A DNA stretch of 64,000 nucleotides, from the NCBI RefSeq assembly GCF_037392515.1, contig NC_090281.1, forward strand, positions 51,314,753 to 51,378,752, in the 5' to 3' direction. This DNA comes from Haliotis asinina (lineage: Eukaryota > Mollusca > Gastropoda > Lepetellida > Haliotidae). The notes beneath the pieces were generated by a model. It worked only from the letters and a program-made list of their open reading frames with translations, ran no database searches and was not told the DNA's origin. Position numbers and translations under genes: made by a program. Of this stretch, positions 50,584-61,696 are shown piece by piece; positions within the stretch are counted from its first letter, which is position 1; every line of letters begins with the position of its first letter.

Positions 50584-50796
50584 TTAGTAAGCTAACAACT
50601 CTGTCACCACTACCACTACCACTACCACCGCCACCACGACCACGACCATCAGTCTTGTTGTGTCCCCGCTCTCATCAGTAGCAGCAACAAGCTTAAACTT
50701 CTCATGAACTATACTACAATGAGTACTGTCCACCTGCTTGAACTGTCGATGAGCCAGCAACTGGCAAACAGTGAGCACTAGACTAACGGCTAGCAT
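50584..50796 (-). CDS. Hypothetical small open frame with signal-peptide-like start
   Basis: A 70-codon minus-strand frame begins MLAVSLVLTVCQLLAHRQ, which looks like a secretory signal peptide. It continues with CSIVHEKFKLVAATDESGD and ends in poly-Val encoded by a CCA/CAC triplet tract at about 50607-50650. No family recognised, no stereotyped splice donor seen. It could be a first exon or pure chance. Confidence 0.2.
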   Translation of the reverse strand: MLAVSLVLTVCQLLAHRQFKQVDSTHCSIVHEKFKLVAATDESGDTTRLMVVVVVAVVVVVVVVTELLAY

Positions 50797-51662
50797 TTAC
50801 TTAATCCTTACAACAAGATAGCCTCTTCAATATTTCGTGAAGGAAAAAAGTAAGTTTGACAATGTTATATTCATTGTCAAAAATTCGCATTTCAAATAAT
50901 GATCCATTAAGCAATTCTTGCAGTGCCCTAGATTATAACATTTTACTATATTTGCCGCGTTCAGTTTAAACTACAGGTGCTTGGACGAACGTTTTCCTTT
51001 AGAAAAGGGCTTTTTGATACAGTTTCTTAAATACTGCAATTATGCTTCGTGTGGTATAATATGCCATTGAAGGTTAGAGATGTATGAAAAATGTGAAAAT
51101 TATAGGGACTCTTTCTTCAAAGGAAGAACAGTTGAGGTTTATAGATGCTGGTCCCTGAAGCATGTCATCCCTCTCTGACAGATTCTGACGCTGAAATCAA
51201 CCACTGAAATGTACAAGGCACAAAGTAATACATTTCATGACGGTGTGCCTATTAACTATAACTAAACAATGTTACAGTGTCATATTATGTCGGACTCATG
51301 TGTAGTAGAGTCATGTGCTTGGACTACGTCAGAAGAACCCTGGCCAATTTGTGTTGTGTCTGACAATCAATGACGAAATCACTCATGACAGACGCTGCAT
51401 ATTCATTAATGCTTCATGTTAAATTACACCCATTCTCAATGACGGAGGGCTTGAATAAATGCATTTATACTGACTGCACAGATCTGGAAGATGTTTGAGG
51501 TCCTTGGTCGTGATTAATCCAGTGCAATGGGGAAAGTACTGAAAAAAAGGAGCACGTCGTAGGTACAGTGTCATGTTTCGTACTTTGAGAGATTATTTAT
51601 ACAAGAATTAATTAGCTACGATAATGTTAGAATACCCAAATCAAACCCTCTTGAATGTTAGA
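50797..51662. other. No supported feature
   Basis: No recognised exon or repeat. Confidence 0.45.
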
Positions 51663-51720
51663 TTTTTTTATTTATTTATTTATTTTTTTTTTTTTGGGGG
51701 GGTGGGGTGGGGGGTGGGTT
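51663..51720. repeat. T-rich (TTTA)n followed by G-rich run
   Basis: TTTA units, a T run, then 'gggggggtggggtggggggt', which is four G blocks in a row and could form a G-quadruplex. Confidence 0.9.
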
Positions 51721-51829
51721 AGCTCATATTAATTCCACATGATATGCGTGAATAAGAAGCATTGCTGTGCTTAAGCCTCTCGAAATCGAGGTGCATCGAT
51801 AAATTTTAAGATGACTTTTAAGATATCCA

Positions 51830-52570
51830 TGAATCGCGAAGCCCTCCTCTGACACCGATTAGTCTCTTTCTGTGACAACGATGACTCCTCAACTCTTTCG
51901 GTTTGCCCATTGAGTCGCTAACTGTTTCTGAGACATCGATGGGTCGTTAAGTCTTTCGGGGACATCGATGAGTCCTTAACTCTTTCGGAGACATCGATTA
52001 GTCCATAATCCTTCAGGGCACACCAATATGAGTCGTTAACTCTTTCTGGAACATCGATGGGTCGATAGCTCTTCCTTGGACATTGATGAGGCGTTAACTC
52101 TTGCTGGGACATCGATGAGCCGTTGATTCGTTTTGGAACATCGATGTGTCCTTAACTCTTTCGGGGACATCGATGGGTCCGTAATTCCTTCTTGGGCATC
52201 CATAAACCATCTGCTCGTCTAAGACTCTTTCGTTCGTCGTTGTACGCCGAAGAAAGCTGAATTCTTATCAACCATACATAAATCGATAGGTCATTCTGTT
52301 CTTTAAACTTTATGTGATATCGATGAATTATTAACCCTTCAAGGACATCCATGAACTGTTTACCTTTTCTGGTACACCGACGAATCGTTCACCCCTTCCG
52401 ACATTCCGACAAACCGTGCATCCATCGTGGGACAATGGTGGTTCGTGTACCCTTCTGGCACAAGGATGAATGGTTCAACCCTTCTAGGACGCCTTTGAAT
52501 CATTTTACATCTAGCTCAACGACGAACCGTTTACCTCACACTGATTAATCGTACATTCTGGGACAGAGGT
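51830..52570. repeat. 29-bp minisatellite, about 10 regular and many decayed copies
   Basis: Regular 29-bp units run from about 51933 to 52195, opening 'acatcgatgggtcgttaact' and ending 'ctttcgggg'. Clearly diverged units extend to about 52570. Each contains the 6-bp palindrome ATCGAT. Confidence 0.9.
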
Positions 52571-54419
52571 GGGTCGTTTAATGCTAGTTGGTCATGGCTA
52601 TATTGTTATCACTGCTCACTTACTGCGATACGGAAACTGCCACAGTGATTTCCTATCACGACCAGGGAACTGTTTGCTTAATATCAACAACTACAAAGTC
52701 ATACACATATCTGTCTAGACAAGGATACTTTAGACGACGATCTGCCTAGGATCCACACCAGTCTTTGCTACATATTATCACTTACCAATCCAAATTAATT
52801 CATTACGAGGTACATTCTAACGATCTGTATATGTGTCACTGCAGGCCTCAACTGCATACATTGCAACACCATGTCGTAATTTTTACGTACAAGCCCCGGT
52901 CCCCCAATTCACCTACCCTTGCACTATTCAGCCTCCTTATAATCATCAGACATCTGTGCTAAATTTGAAGCCTATGCCATTGTCGGAAACGTGACATAGC
53001 TTGTCATTCGAAAGGGGATAGGATTTGCATGTTCTCGAGGGTTTAGTTCTGAACTTTTTAAACTTAGTACATGCATTGACATTTGCCCGCGTCCTCGGTA
53101 CGATCCATAGCCTCAGTTTCATATAGTCGTTTGACAAGCACGGTTGCGTTTTCAAGCTAGCTTTTCACACAAAAAACAGTGATACGTTTCTATTGCCTTT
53201 ACTATCCACTGCGTTTAAGCATTTTTGAAACCTAATCCATTATCTTGACAATTCAAGAGATTTAAAATGTGATGATGTGATTTACAACTTTACCTCACTT
53301 ACTCTCGGGCACGTGGACAAGTTTGTATTGTTAGTCGTATGACTGTGTAAGAGAATATTGCACGTTCATCGTAGCACACAGTCTGTTGCAAAGCGTTGCT
53401 TTTCTTCAGGAATCGGTTGAAGGAAGTTATTCATGAGTAAGTGCACACGCTATTTCATTCATGATATTGTAAACCTTCCACTTTTGTATGATTATGAGCT
53501 AAGTCTTGAAGGGGGAATCACAGACGTCACACACAATGTCTTATTGTTGATCTGACAATTCAAACCTTTGCTTGATTTGACACGGAGTACTGAATTACGA
53601 ACAAACTTTGCTATATGACTGGGCATTGTGTGCAAACAAATAAAAGCCTTTCTGTCGCAAGTTTGGCAGCTTCAATTTGCAATTCGCATGAAAAGTCTCG
53701 AATGAGGTAAAAAAAACACAAGAAAACTATACTATCACATTCTTGTAACAGTTTCATAGAACTATTCACATCTAGGAAAACATTTTTAAAGATAAAATTG
53801 AAGTTTATGAAAGATCGTAAAATCTGAACAGAGTGGCGAAGATAATTTGTGCTACGCCACATGTCATTCTATTTAATCCTTCGAAGCAGAACGCAAACGC
53901 TATTTCTATGCCGAAGAAACAGGGCCCCTATACTGTGGTCAGGACCGGGTCTATTAAAATGCAATTTACCTGACCCCCCGCAGTGGAGATGAAAGGCTAC
54001 AGGTAACAGACGGAGGATAGGATTTAGTGGCTTGCTATGGATTGGTAACATTTTCTTCCTTACGTATGCTGCTTTTAACAGTGACATTAGACTTACATTC
54101 CAAACTTACATAACAAAACTTACACATGAAACGACTTCTCATTCTTGTCTCGACGTTTTGGGTGACATTAATCTATTGTTGAACAGTATATCAAAGTGTT
54201 GTAAATTGCTTTTGAGCATTTTCAGCCGTGTTTATTACTCTGATACAACAAAGTTTTTCTTGCAAATTGTAGTTCTAATATGTGTTTTCGTACAGAAAGG
54301 ATTTGTCTTATTCACGGCTTTTATAGGCTATTCGTCTTCTACTGAATATTCTTTTTCATCAAAGATTTCGGGCGTTTGTTGGTTGTGAAATATGGGCTGG
54401 TATGACCACAAGTACTTAC

Positions 54420-54420
<1 letters not shown>
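52571..54420. other. No supported feature; possible 3' UTR at the right end
   Basis: A 118-codon hydrophobic frame (54032-54388, +) has no recognised motif and I do not call it. A 'tttatt' at 54231-54236 is an AATAAA on the minus strand. It could serve the exon at 54671-54894 if that gene's 3' UTR includes the CA tract. Confidence 0.4.
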
Positions 54421-54469
<49 letters not shown>

Positions 54470-54620
54470 CACACACACACACTCACACACACACACACTC
54501 ACACACTCACTCACACTCACACTCACACTCACACTCACACTCACTAACACTAACACTCACACTAACACTAACACTAACACACTAACAGTAACACACACTA
54601 ACATTAACGCACTAACACAC
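54421..54620. repeat. (CA)n / (ACTC)n / (ACTA)n compound microsatellite
   Basis: Perfect CA for about 45 bases, then CACTC and CACTA units. On the minus strand it lies just beyond the stop codon of the exon at 54671-54894. Confidence 0.97.
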
Positions 54621-54670
54621 ACTACCGACATTGTTAAGCGTTGCTGCTGTTGTCTTGGGGTGCCCATTGC

Positions 54671-54894
54671 TCACGAGGAGATGATGAAGTCCAACACTCG
54701 GTCGACACAGGTGTGGCGTACCAGGCTCATGGTGTGGGGCTGACGCTCCAAGATTTCACGTTCATCCGCACCTACTTTTAAGTTCATTTTTACCACATGG
54801 CGTGACGTCATACCTGACATTGCTGACGTCACCATTTGAACTTCGTCTCTGCTATATGCTTCGAGTTTGTTTTGTCGCAAGACATGGACATAAT
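54671..54894 (-). CDS. Terminal coding exon of an unrecognised gene
   Basis: A minus-strand frame of 73 codons and a TGA follows a strong acceptor: 'gctcttgttttgtcaacag' ends immediately before 54894. The exon enters in phase 1, with two bases completing a split codon. The peptide (YVHVLRQNKLEAYSRDEV, then a Met/Val/Ser stretch, GADEREILERQPHTMSL, then CVDRVLDFIISS) is charged, of balanced composition and ends in an amphipathic segment, unlike the repeat-driven frames nearby. Upstream exons should lie above 54900, but I could not join one in phase. A donor-like 'gcgag|gtaagg' at about 55510 has the wrong phase for the frame starting at a nearby ATG. I recognise no family, and chance remains possible. 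Confidence 0.4.
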
Positions 54895-55087
54895 CTGTTG
54901 ACAAAACAAGAGCTTAAGATGAGTTGTACACCTGAAAATCTATGCAGTCCTATGTGGCAGAACAAGTAACATACAATTCTGCCATTCGCTAAGTGTCCGA
55001 AGCGTAGCCGACTCGGTTGCTAACCACACCCATTGACGTTAGAATATAGTCATTGTGACAAGGAGGCGGATTTGATTGTCTATGAAT

Positions 55088-55350
55088 CTTGATTACAAAA
55101 GATTCAAACTCCTTACTCGTGGGTCAACACAACTATATGACTTCTCCTCTTGTTACATTTTCGTCACCGAGTCTATATTTTATCTACTCAAATGTACAAA
55201 CTTCAAGCTAGTTTGCTTGATTGCAAAAGATTCAAAGTCTCTCTCTTGTCAACACAACTTTAAGATGTCTCGTCTCGTCACATTTTCGTCACTGTGTCTA
55301 CAGTCCATATTTTATCTACTCAAATGTATGAACTTTACGATAGTGTGCAA
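55088..55350. repeat. Tandem duplication, 128-bp unit, two copies
   Basis: Copies start at 55088 and 55216. Shared words are 'cttgatt-caaaagattcaaa', 'gtcaacacaact', 'cacattttcgtcac' and 'atattttatctactcaaatg'. They have diverged moderately with small indels. A 164-codon frame on the + strand (55076-55570) spans both and is probably not a gene. Confidence 0.85.
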
Positions 55351-55570
55351 GTTTATGAACTTCAAATTTGTACACAGGCTTTCTTGTCAAGTCAGTTTCT
55401 GCGCAACCTTTTTCTTGAACCGGTTTCGGTTTGGGAATGAAAACGTTCGAGTTTGTGCAAAATCAAAACTGGTTAGATTCCAGTTTTACGAAACTTCTAT
55501 CGTACCTTACCTCGCTTTCTCTCGATTAGGTTCCACAGTACGTTCACTCATTCTGCACATTAGTTTGTAA

Positions 55571-56017
55571 CGAGAACTCTAGTATTCTGCAAACATCTAA
55601 TGATTTAGTGTTAATAATGGCTAGGCTTACATGATATTAACTGGCACATTTCACCATGTTGACAACAAGTCTCTCATATTTCAGATCACCTCTGAACACC
55701 AAATTAAAAGTCCATCCATCAATTTATCAACCAAGACCTGAACGAAAATACCTGTTTCAAGGACTTCTGTTGTATTTGTCCATAGCATACAATTACATCA
55801 TCGATATGTAACAGACTGTTGTCTATTTCAACACACGTGTCAATACTGGAATCGGTCTACATAGTGGCAATACATCCGATAAATTTCTATGAGACGCATG
55901 TAATGACATCATGCGATTCTGTCATGAATTTACACTGGTGCTGACGGCTGCACGAGGCACCCCTACCTGGTCGGTTTCAGTACAAGACGGCACGTGGTTG
56001 AGCAGAATCGAAATGAT
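55571..56017. other. No supported feature
   Basis: No recognised exon or repeat. Confidence 0.45.

Positions 56018-56048
<31 letters not shown>
56018..56048. repeat. Poly-G run of 31
   Basis: An uninterrupted homopolymer of 31 G bases. It can form G-quadruplexes. Its exact length is unreliable in most sequencing chemistries. Confidence 0.95.
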
Positions 56049-56049
<1 letters not shown>

Positions 56050-56131
56050 GAACATGATTGATGTCACTATGCGATATGCAGGTTTATGAGATCTTTAAAT
56101 TTGTCGACGTGAACTTGATAAAGGACATAGG

Positions 56132-56507
56132 TCAACATTGATTATAACACAATGCTAGTTTGAGAACATGATGCGGGAAAATTAAATAATTAAACTTCCA
56201 TGAAGGTATCAGCGAAGGAAATTGTTCGTCGGTTTTGAAAAAGCAGGAGGTTGCAGGCGTTTCGGCACTTGAAGCAACTGGAGGATAAGGACATACATGG
56301 TCATAAGGATTCTTTAAAGATAAGGTGAGCATTTTTGCTGGTAGTTCTAATAACCGTGCCTCTGCATAAAAAATAAACGGTAAACGGAAAGCAAATGCAT
56401 TTTCATTAGGTACCATATCAAGGAAGAATAGATCCCGTCACCATTTAACACTAGCATACACTAAGGACATGATCATTCACAGAACACGTTATGCTGTTGA
56501 GCACAGG
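56132..56507. other. No supported feature
   Basis: A 94-codon minus-strand frame (56132-56416) has mildly coding-like composition but no motif and no consensus splice site, so it is not called. Confidence 0.4.
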
Positions 56508-56592
56508 ATTGTCTGGTCCAGACTCGATTATTTACAGACCATCGTCATATAACTGGAATATTGCTGAGTGCAGCGTTAAACAATAAACAAAC
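56508..56592 (+). repeat. SINE family B 3' fragment
   Basis: 'gattgtctggtccagactcg', 'attatttacagaccatcgtc', 'atataactggaatattgctg' and 'agtgcagcgttaaacaataa' are the 3' half of family B, followed by an (AAAC)n-like end. Confidence 0.88.
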
Positions 56593-57231
56593 ATCAAACA
56601 AAACAAAACAAAACCCACAAGGCACTAAGACACCTTATACCGTATGGCTTGTGTGGTTTAATTTGTTATAAATTAAACTGTAATAAATTTAAAGCATTAT
56701 CCACTTCTACGTGTTATATTGCATTACAGTTTGAGATAACACAATATTTGCTTAACAAATTACCAGTGTTAAAATTATTTCCAGAAAAACCTGACAGGGC
56801 TGCGCTGACACTCAGATGTCAAATGATACAATTTCGGAATAAAGTGCAATTATCAATTATAAAATATGCTCTTCGTCTAACAAAGACCAGATGTTGCAAA
56901 ACAATGACAGCTTCTGAAAAATACATTCCAGCTACGCAGATTTTCTATTTATTCATGTCGTTATTATTGTACTGATGTGAAATCAATTTAATGTTTTATG
57001 CCGTGTCGATATATCTGAGAAGATGAATGATGAGGACATATTGTGTATTTCCACGTGGGTAGCTACTGAGGCCGATTATGAGCATCTGTTTTGAGTAATA
57101 AATCAAACGTCATAAGGGAAACAAGTATGTTCATCCATCGGGTTATATTCCAACTGCATATCAACCCCGAAGAAAAGTTAACATTAAACATTAGCTGTTG
57201 ACATCAACGTTATCAAATAAGTTGTACATGT

Positions 57232-57514
57232 TTATTTGATGATAATGTGCACTTCTGAACTGATGGCGTGCAATTCGTTATGCAGTGATGGGTTTCCATT
57301 ACCATTAGGCATGACAAAAAACCGGTGATCGTTTCGAAGAATCATATTCGCCAAGGCTATTTTTTGGGGTTTGTCAGAACCTGTGTTGGTGGATTTCACA
57401 AAAGCGGTAAACATTTGACCGGCATCATTTTGGTGTTTCAACCACATTAACCGGACACGCTGTGATCAAAGACGCCAAACATATTACGCTTATGAAGGGT
57501 ATTTTCGTGGCCAT
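57232..57514 (-). pseudogene. Possible small secreted-protein gene with a frame break
   Basis: From an ATG at 57514 the minus strand reads MATKIPFISVICLASLITAC, a good signal-peptide shape, and stops at 57425. A second, overlapping frame carries on as NDAGQMFTAFVKSTNTG, then KPQKIALANMILRNDHRFF, and ends SSEVHIIIK at 57232. The stop overlaps an AATAAA (57231-57236). About 155 bases upstream of the ATG there is a TATA-like 'atataaata' (57670-57678). Together this looks like a compact gene of about 90 codons broken by one frameshift, an assembly indel, or coincidence. I recognise no family. Confidence 0.28.
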
Positions 57515-57679
57515 GTGACCTCCTTTGGAACACCCAGAAATCTTGAACTTCCGAATTATGTTGACATGACAGCACATGAACGTCTTCAACTTTTGAAATG
57601 AAAATTCAGCATCCACGTTTTCATCTCAACTAAAAAATCCAATTTGACGTTTCGGAATACATGTATCTATATTTATATT

Positions 57680-59327
57680 AAACGTTTAATGTGTACATTA
57701 TAATGCCCCTTAATCATCTGTAATCGTCATGACTGTTTCCATGTATAAACAAACCTTGTTCGCCAAATAGCCATCTTTGTTTCCAGACATTTTTATGACG
57801 TGTGTCACAATACGTTATGAATGTAATATGTGTATTATTATTTCCCGCCAAAACACACCCGAAACTCCAAATTACGTATGTATCGTTTTCCTTCATACTT
57901 CAGTGTGTCCGGCTCAGTCAAGAGGTGTCGCGTCTGTGAAAGTCCATGTCAAACAAGGATTATACCGACCCACTCCTCCCACTTATATCCTCCAAACCCC
58001 CACTTAAACCAGCGTCTCAGACCAATCTCCATGTCTTCACTCATCTTGTCTAAACACCGCGAAAAAGTTGATCAACAGACATAAGTAGTACACGTGTATC
58101 ATACGAACAGTTGCTACGGGAATAGACACCTCCTTGTACGCTGCGAGGAGCTGTGTGGACGTTAGACCTGCGTTATGCGATATATTACAGCATGTTATAT
58201 AGTGGAAATATACGTACATTTGTAACGCTAATGACTTGATAGGAATAACGTCATGCACGCACAGAAACGACAGTAACAGGGGAATATATATTTGAAATAT
58301 GGCTTAATTTCCGACTTTACAAAATCCATTCTCCCTGAAACACATTTATGAAAATTGTAAAACGGCCTATGTTGAATAAATATCCCTTCTTTATGAACAT
58401 ACTTTTAAGACTGATGTTTATAACATGTATAGTAAACAGCTGGTGCGTTTCATTTTGTAACCTCACTACAAACATGCAATAGTTGTCTGCAGACTGGCCG
58501 TATGATAAATCAGTCAACCATCTTAACAATAGTATATTGTAATTTTGGATGCTTTCATGGGTTATTCCGTGTCTTTTTCTGCTGGCAAAAGAATGCTGAT
58601 GCTTGTATGGATATACAACTTCCTTTTTCTGTATACCGCGTGTATATCCATCATATTATAAGGATTCTTCATCCCGTCAACTTATAAATGCCCATCAAAG
58701 ATGCCCATCAAAAGAAACTATACACTTGAAAACAGTCGCCCAAACACAACAATCATGAGTATAAAACACAGTTATGATACCCGCGTTAAATACACCGCAA
58801 TCAAATGTCAATTTCTTGCAAAGATAAACACAAAGTGTTCTTGTACGCCAGCCTACCCATATGGCTGTTTAAAGGCCCATCTTTAAGTAAGACATACCAC
58901 ATAGGAATATAAACCATAAATCTTTCCAATCCAATGTAAAATGAGGAGAAACTCCAGTCAGTCGCAGGGGTGACTTCCTGCGACATATATCAAGTAAACA
59001 ACACCCCATCAACTTTCCAAAGCTGTCTCACAATAGGAGGTGGAGGTATAAACGTGTTGAAACAAATTGCAACGTGGTGTAAACGTTGGGTGTGGATTTC
59101 ATTACCCCTTCCCACGGCCACTGGTCACTTGAGACATTTTCTATTGCTAGGAAAATCCACGGACACCGGTCACATGATACAAGGTGTCGGGTATGTGTGC
59201 AGTAGGGTCCAGATCCATGGCGTCTACTGACAAACAGTGGTCATTCCGGGTAGACGGGGTGGCAGGTTTCCTGTTGACGTGTACATAACAGAAGCTAGCA
59301 TAAGTTACGATTTCCGTAACAGACCGT
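57680..59327. other. No supported feature
   Basis: Several overlapping chance frames of 60-86 codons, none with motifs or splice support. Confidence 0.45.
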
Positions 59328-59477
59328 GATGTGAGACAAGGTGATGGTTTGTCTCCAATCGTATTCATAGCAACTGACAACGTTTTTCAACAGAGTCTGT
59401 GGAAGATTCCTTTTCATGTTCACTGTCCGTCCTTGGGTATTGTGTTAAAAAGAATCGTTGCTGTACTTATATTATAA
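59328..59477 (+). pseudogene. Reverse-transcriptase scrap from a retroelement
   Basis: The + strand reads DVRQGDGLSPIVFIATDNVF before decaying to a stop at 59477. This matches the conserved RT block R-Q-G-D-x-L-S-P-x-L-F of non-LTR and related retroelements. An in-frame stop sits just upstream, and the YxDD block is not present. It is a short dead fragment. The element type cannot be told from this much. Confidence 0.55.
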
Positions 59478-60499
59478 GTCACAAAGCGCTGTTGCTCATT
59501 CAGTACATTTGCTAGACACTTGCACATGCTTTCGCGCCAAGAGTGATTGGAAAGTTATAAGAAATTACATACTCAGCCAATGTCATTAGTTGGATGGTGA
59601 GCTGATTTATCTTATATTATGATCATACTATACTGTCTGTTTGGAGTGAGTGTACATCATGAAACCATTATCATGAAGTGACTGAAGTGGTAAAGTAACA
59701 AACTAAGATTTTACATTAAAAAAAACCACCCACAATTATAACTGTCTTGTTATTGTTCAGGCTTCTGAATAGACGATTCACAAGCTCAAATTGTTCTTCT
59801 TTTAATCTGCAACAATTTTGCCATTTCATAATATACTGATAAAGTCCAGCTTCATGTTATAAAGGAAGTCTGAAAGTTATTATGGTGAATAAATATCTCT
59901 AACTTTTCACTTACGTTTCAGGCGCATCTCAGAAGCAATTTCAGATAACAGAACAGCGACTTTAACGTCAGCTGATGAACAACTGCACTATACTTTGAGT
60001 CTCAAAAGAACAAAGGAATGACATAAAACTTGAAAAACAGTGTGTAGAGATTAGACATCTAAATGTTAATGTTATCATGGTAGGGGGTCTTGGTTAGGCC
60101 TGTGTTAATGTAATGTAGCATACCTAAAGCAAGCATACCCATTCTTTATTCTTGCTTATTCTTATGTGTAGGTCAGCATATTTCTATTTATCAATGTTCT
60201 TTTTTCTGTTTGGTTTCATAAATTACACATTTAGCTTACAAATAGATATTTTTCATGTATTTCCTGTAATGATTTCAAGTGAGACTTTACATATTTAAAC
60301 AGTCTGAAATGTAATGCACTAGAGCAATAAGCCCATTGGAGTTAATATCTGGTGTATAATCTGTGACAAGATGGGAATTATGAAGGTATGTTGCATGCCT
60401 CTAACCATAGCTTGTGTGCAATTATACGATTGTTGTGCTAGGAAGGAGGGGGTATTCTTGACTAGAGGTGTATCACACCATGTGAATTACCTAAAATGG
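59478..60499. other. No supported feature
   Basis: A+T-rich flank with no exon recognised. It lies downstream of the DMRT gene on that gene's strand. Confidence 0.45.

Positions 60500-60545
<46 letters not shown>
60500..60545. repeat. (CT)n microsatellite
   Basis: About 22 perfect CT units, in the 3' flank of the DMRT gene. Confidence 0.97.
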
Positions 60546-60547
<2 letters not shown>

Positions 60548-61044
60548 TTATATGAGTAAAGATTACAAAGAAATGTATTACAACTTTTAGCTTTATTGCT
60601 TTCGTCATCATAACATGTATTATGTACAATAAATAATAAGGTCAGTTACATGAACATAAAAGATGGCTGCACAATCTGGCGTCATTTGCACATATCACAA
60701 AATGCTATGATATTACATCAAGATTGAGAAAAAAATATCAATGAAGATATCCTTGAAAAACGTCAATAACAATTGACAATATAATTAATACATGGACATA
60801 AAAAATTCACGTTGAGCAAATCATGTACATTCCACGACGATGACCGTGAATTGAATGTCAACAAGAATATTAACTACTATTAAAAACCTTCAGTGAGCTG
60901 AAGTTGTCATCAACACTATGGAACTATCAAAGGGCAACGTCTGGTCATATGATCCCTTCCCATTGGTGTTCGTTCCCCCGTGGGTGTGTATCGTTGTGAA
61001 GATACGTAGTATTATGTCTTTCATTATTTGAGACCCGAAGATGT

Positions 61045-61050
61045 TTTATT
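61045..61050 (-). promoter_or_regulatory. Candidate poly(A) signal for the DMRT gene
   Basis: 'tttatt' on the + strand is AATAAA on the minus strand, about 650 bases past the DMRT stop codon. Another AATAAA lies at 60592-60597. Which one is used, if either, cannot be told from the sequence. The 3' UTR would include the GT repeat at 61290-61370. Confidence 0.3.
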
Positions 61051-61289
61051 GTCAAAGATCTAATCGGCCTGCAGTCAACGGCAGTGGCTTCGTTCAGTGA
61101 CTGTATATGACCTACAGAAATTTGAATACAGGAGATATTGATATTATGGATAAAATCATATCAATACAATCTATTTATCATAAACGAACATAGAGAGCCA
61201 ACATTTGATTTATATGACTCGTGGAATATGTATGCAAAGATTGCAATCCAAATTATGACGGAGATTAAGTACAAAGCCTCCACGTGTGC

Positions 61290-61370
61290 GTGCGTGCGTG
61301 TTTGAGTGTGTGTGTGTGTATGTGTATGTGTGTGTGTGTGTGTATGTGTGACTGTATGTGTGTCTGTCTC
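61290..61370. repeat. (GT)n microsatellite in the presumed DMRT 3' UTR
   Basis: Imperfect GT/GC/GTAT units. On the minus strand it reads as CA. Confidence 0.95.
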
Positions 61371-61696
61371 TAGCATCCTGCTTTTGACGTGAATATTACA
61401 TCGCCGTTGGGATTTTTTGCGAATACAATTAAAAGTGTAATTGATGTATATTTTAAAGAAAAATGGCAACTCCCAAAATAGTCGATGCAAATATAGGAAT
61501 GATAGACACTGCATTTTACAATAATTTGTCGAAATGTGCCATTACAATAGAAAACTGTAAATATATTGTAAATATCTTTAAAACCATTCGTATATAACGA
61601 CGACTTATCAGATGATCTCGTTAATGTGAATCTTCAGCTGTGCAGCCATTAAGACTGAGTGGAAATGAGACAAGTTCAACACCGTTTTGAGACAGC

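Noticed and set aside
54032..54388. 118-codon hydrophobic frame (+)
   Set aside because: No recognisable domain, A+T-driven composition, and it may overlap the 3' UTR of the minus-strand exon at 54.7 kb.
55076..55570. 164-codon open frame on the + strand
   Set aside because: It spans a diverged tandem duplication, is Phe/Cys/Leu-rich, and has no motif or splice support.
61161..61514. 117-codon frame (-) just downstream of the DMRT stop
   Set aside because: It runs through the GT repeat of the presumed 3' UTR, and the Thr-His stretch is repeat-driven.
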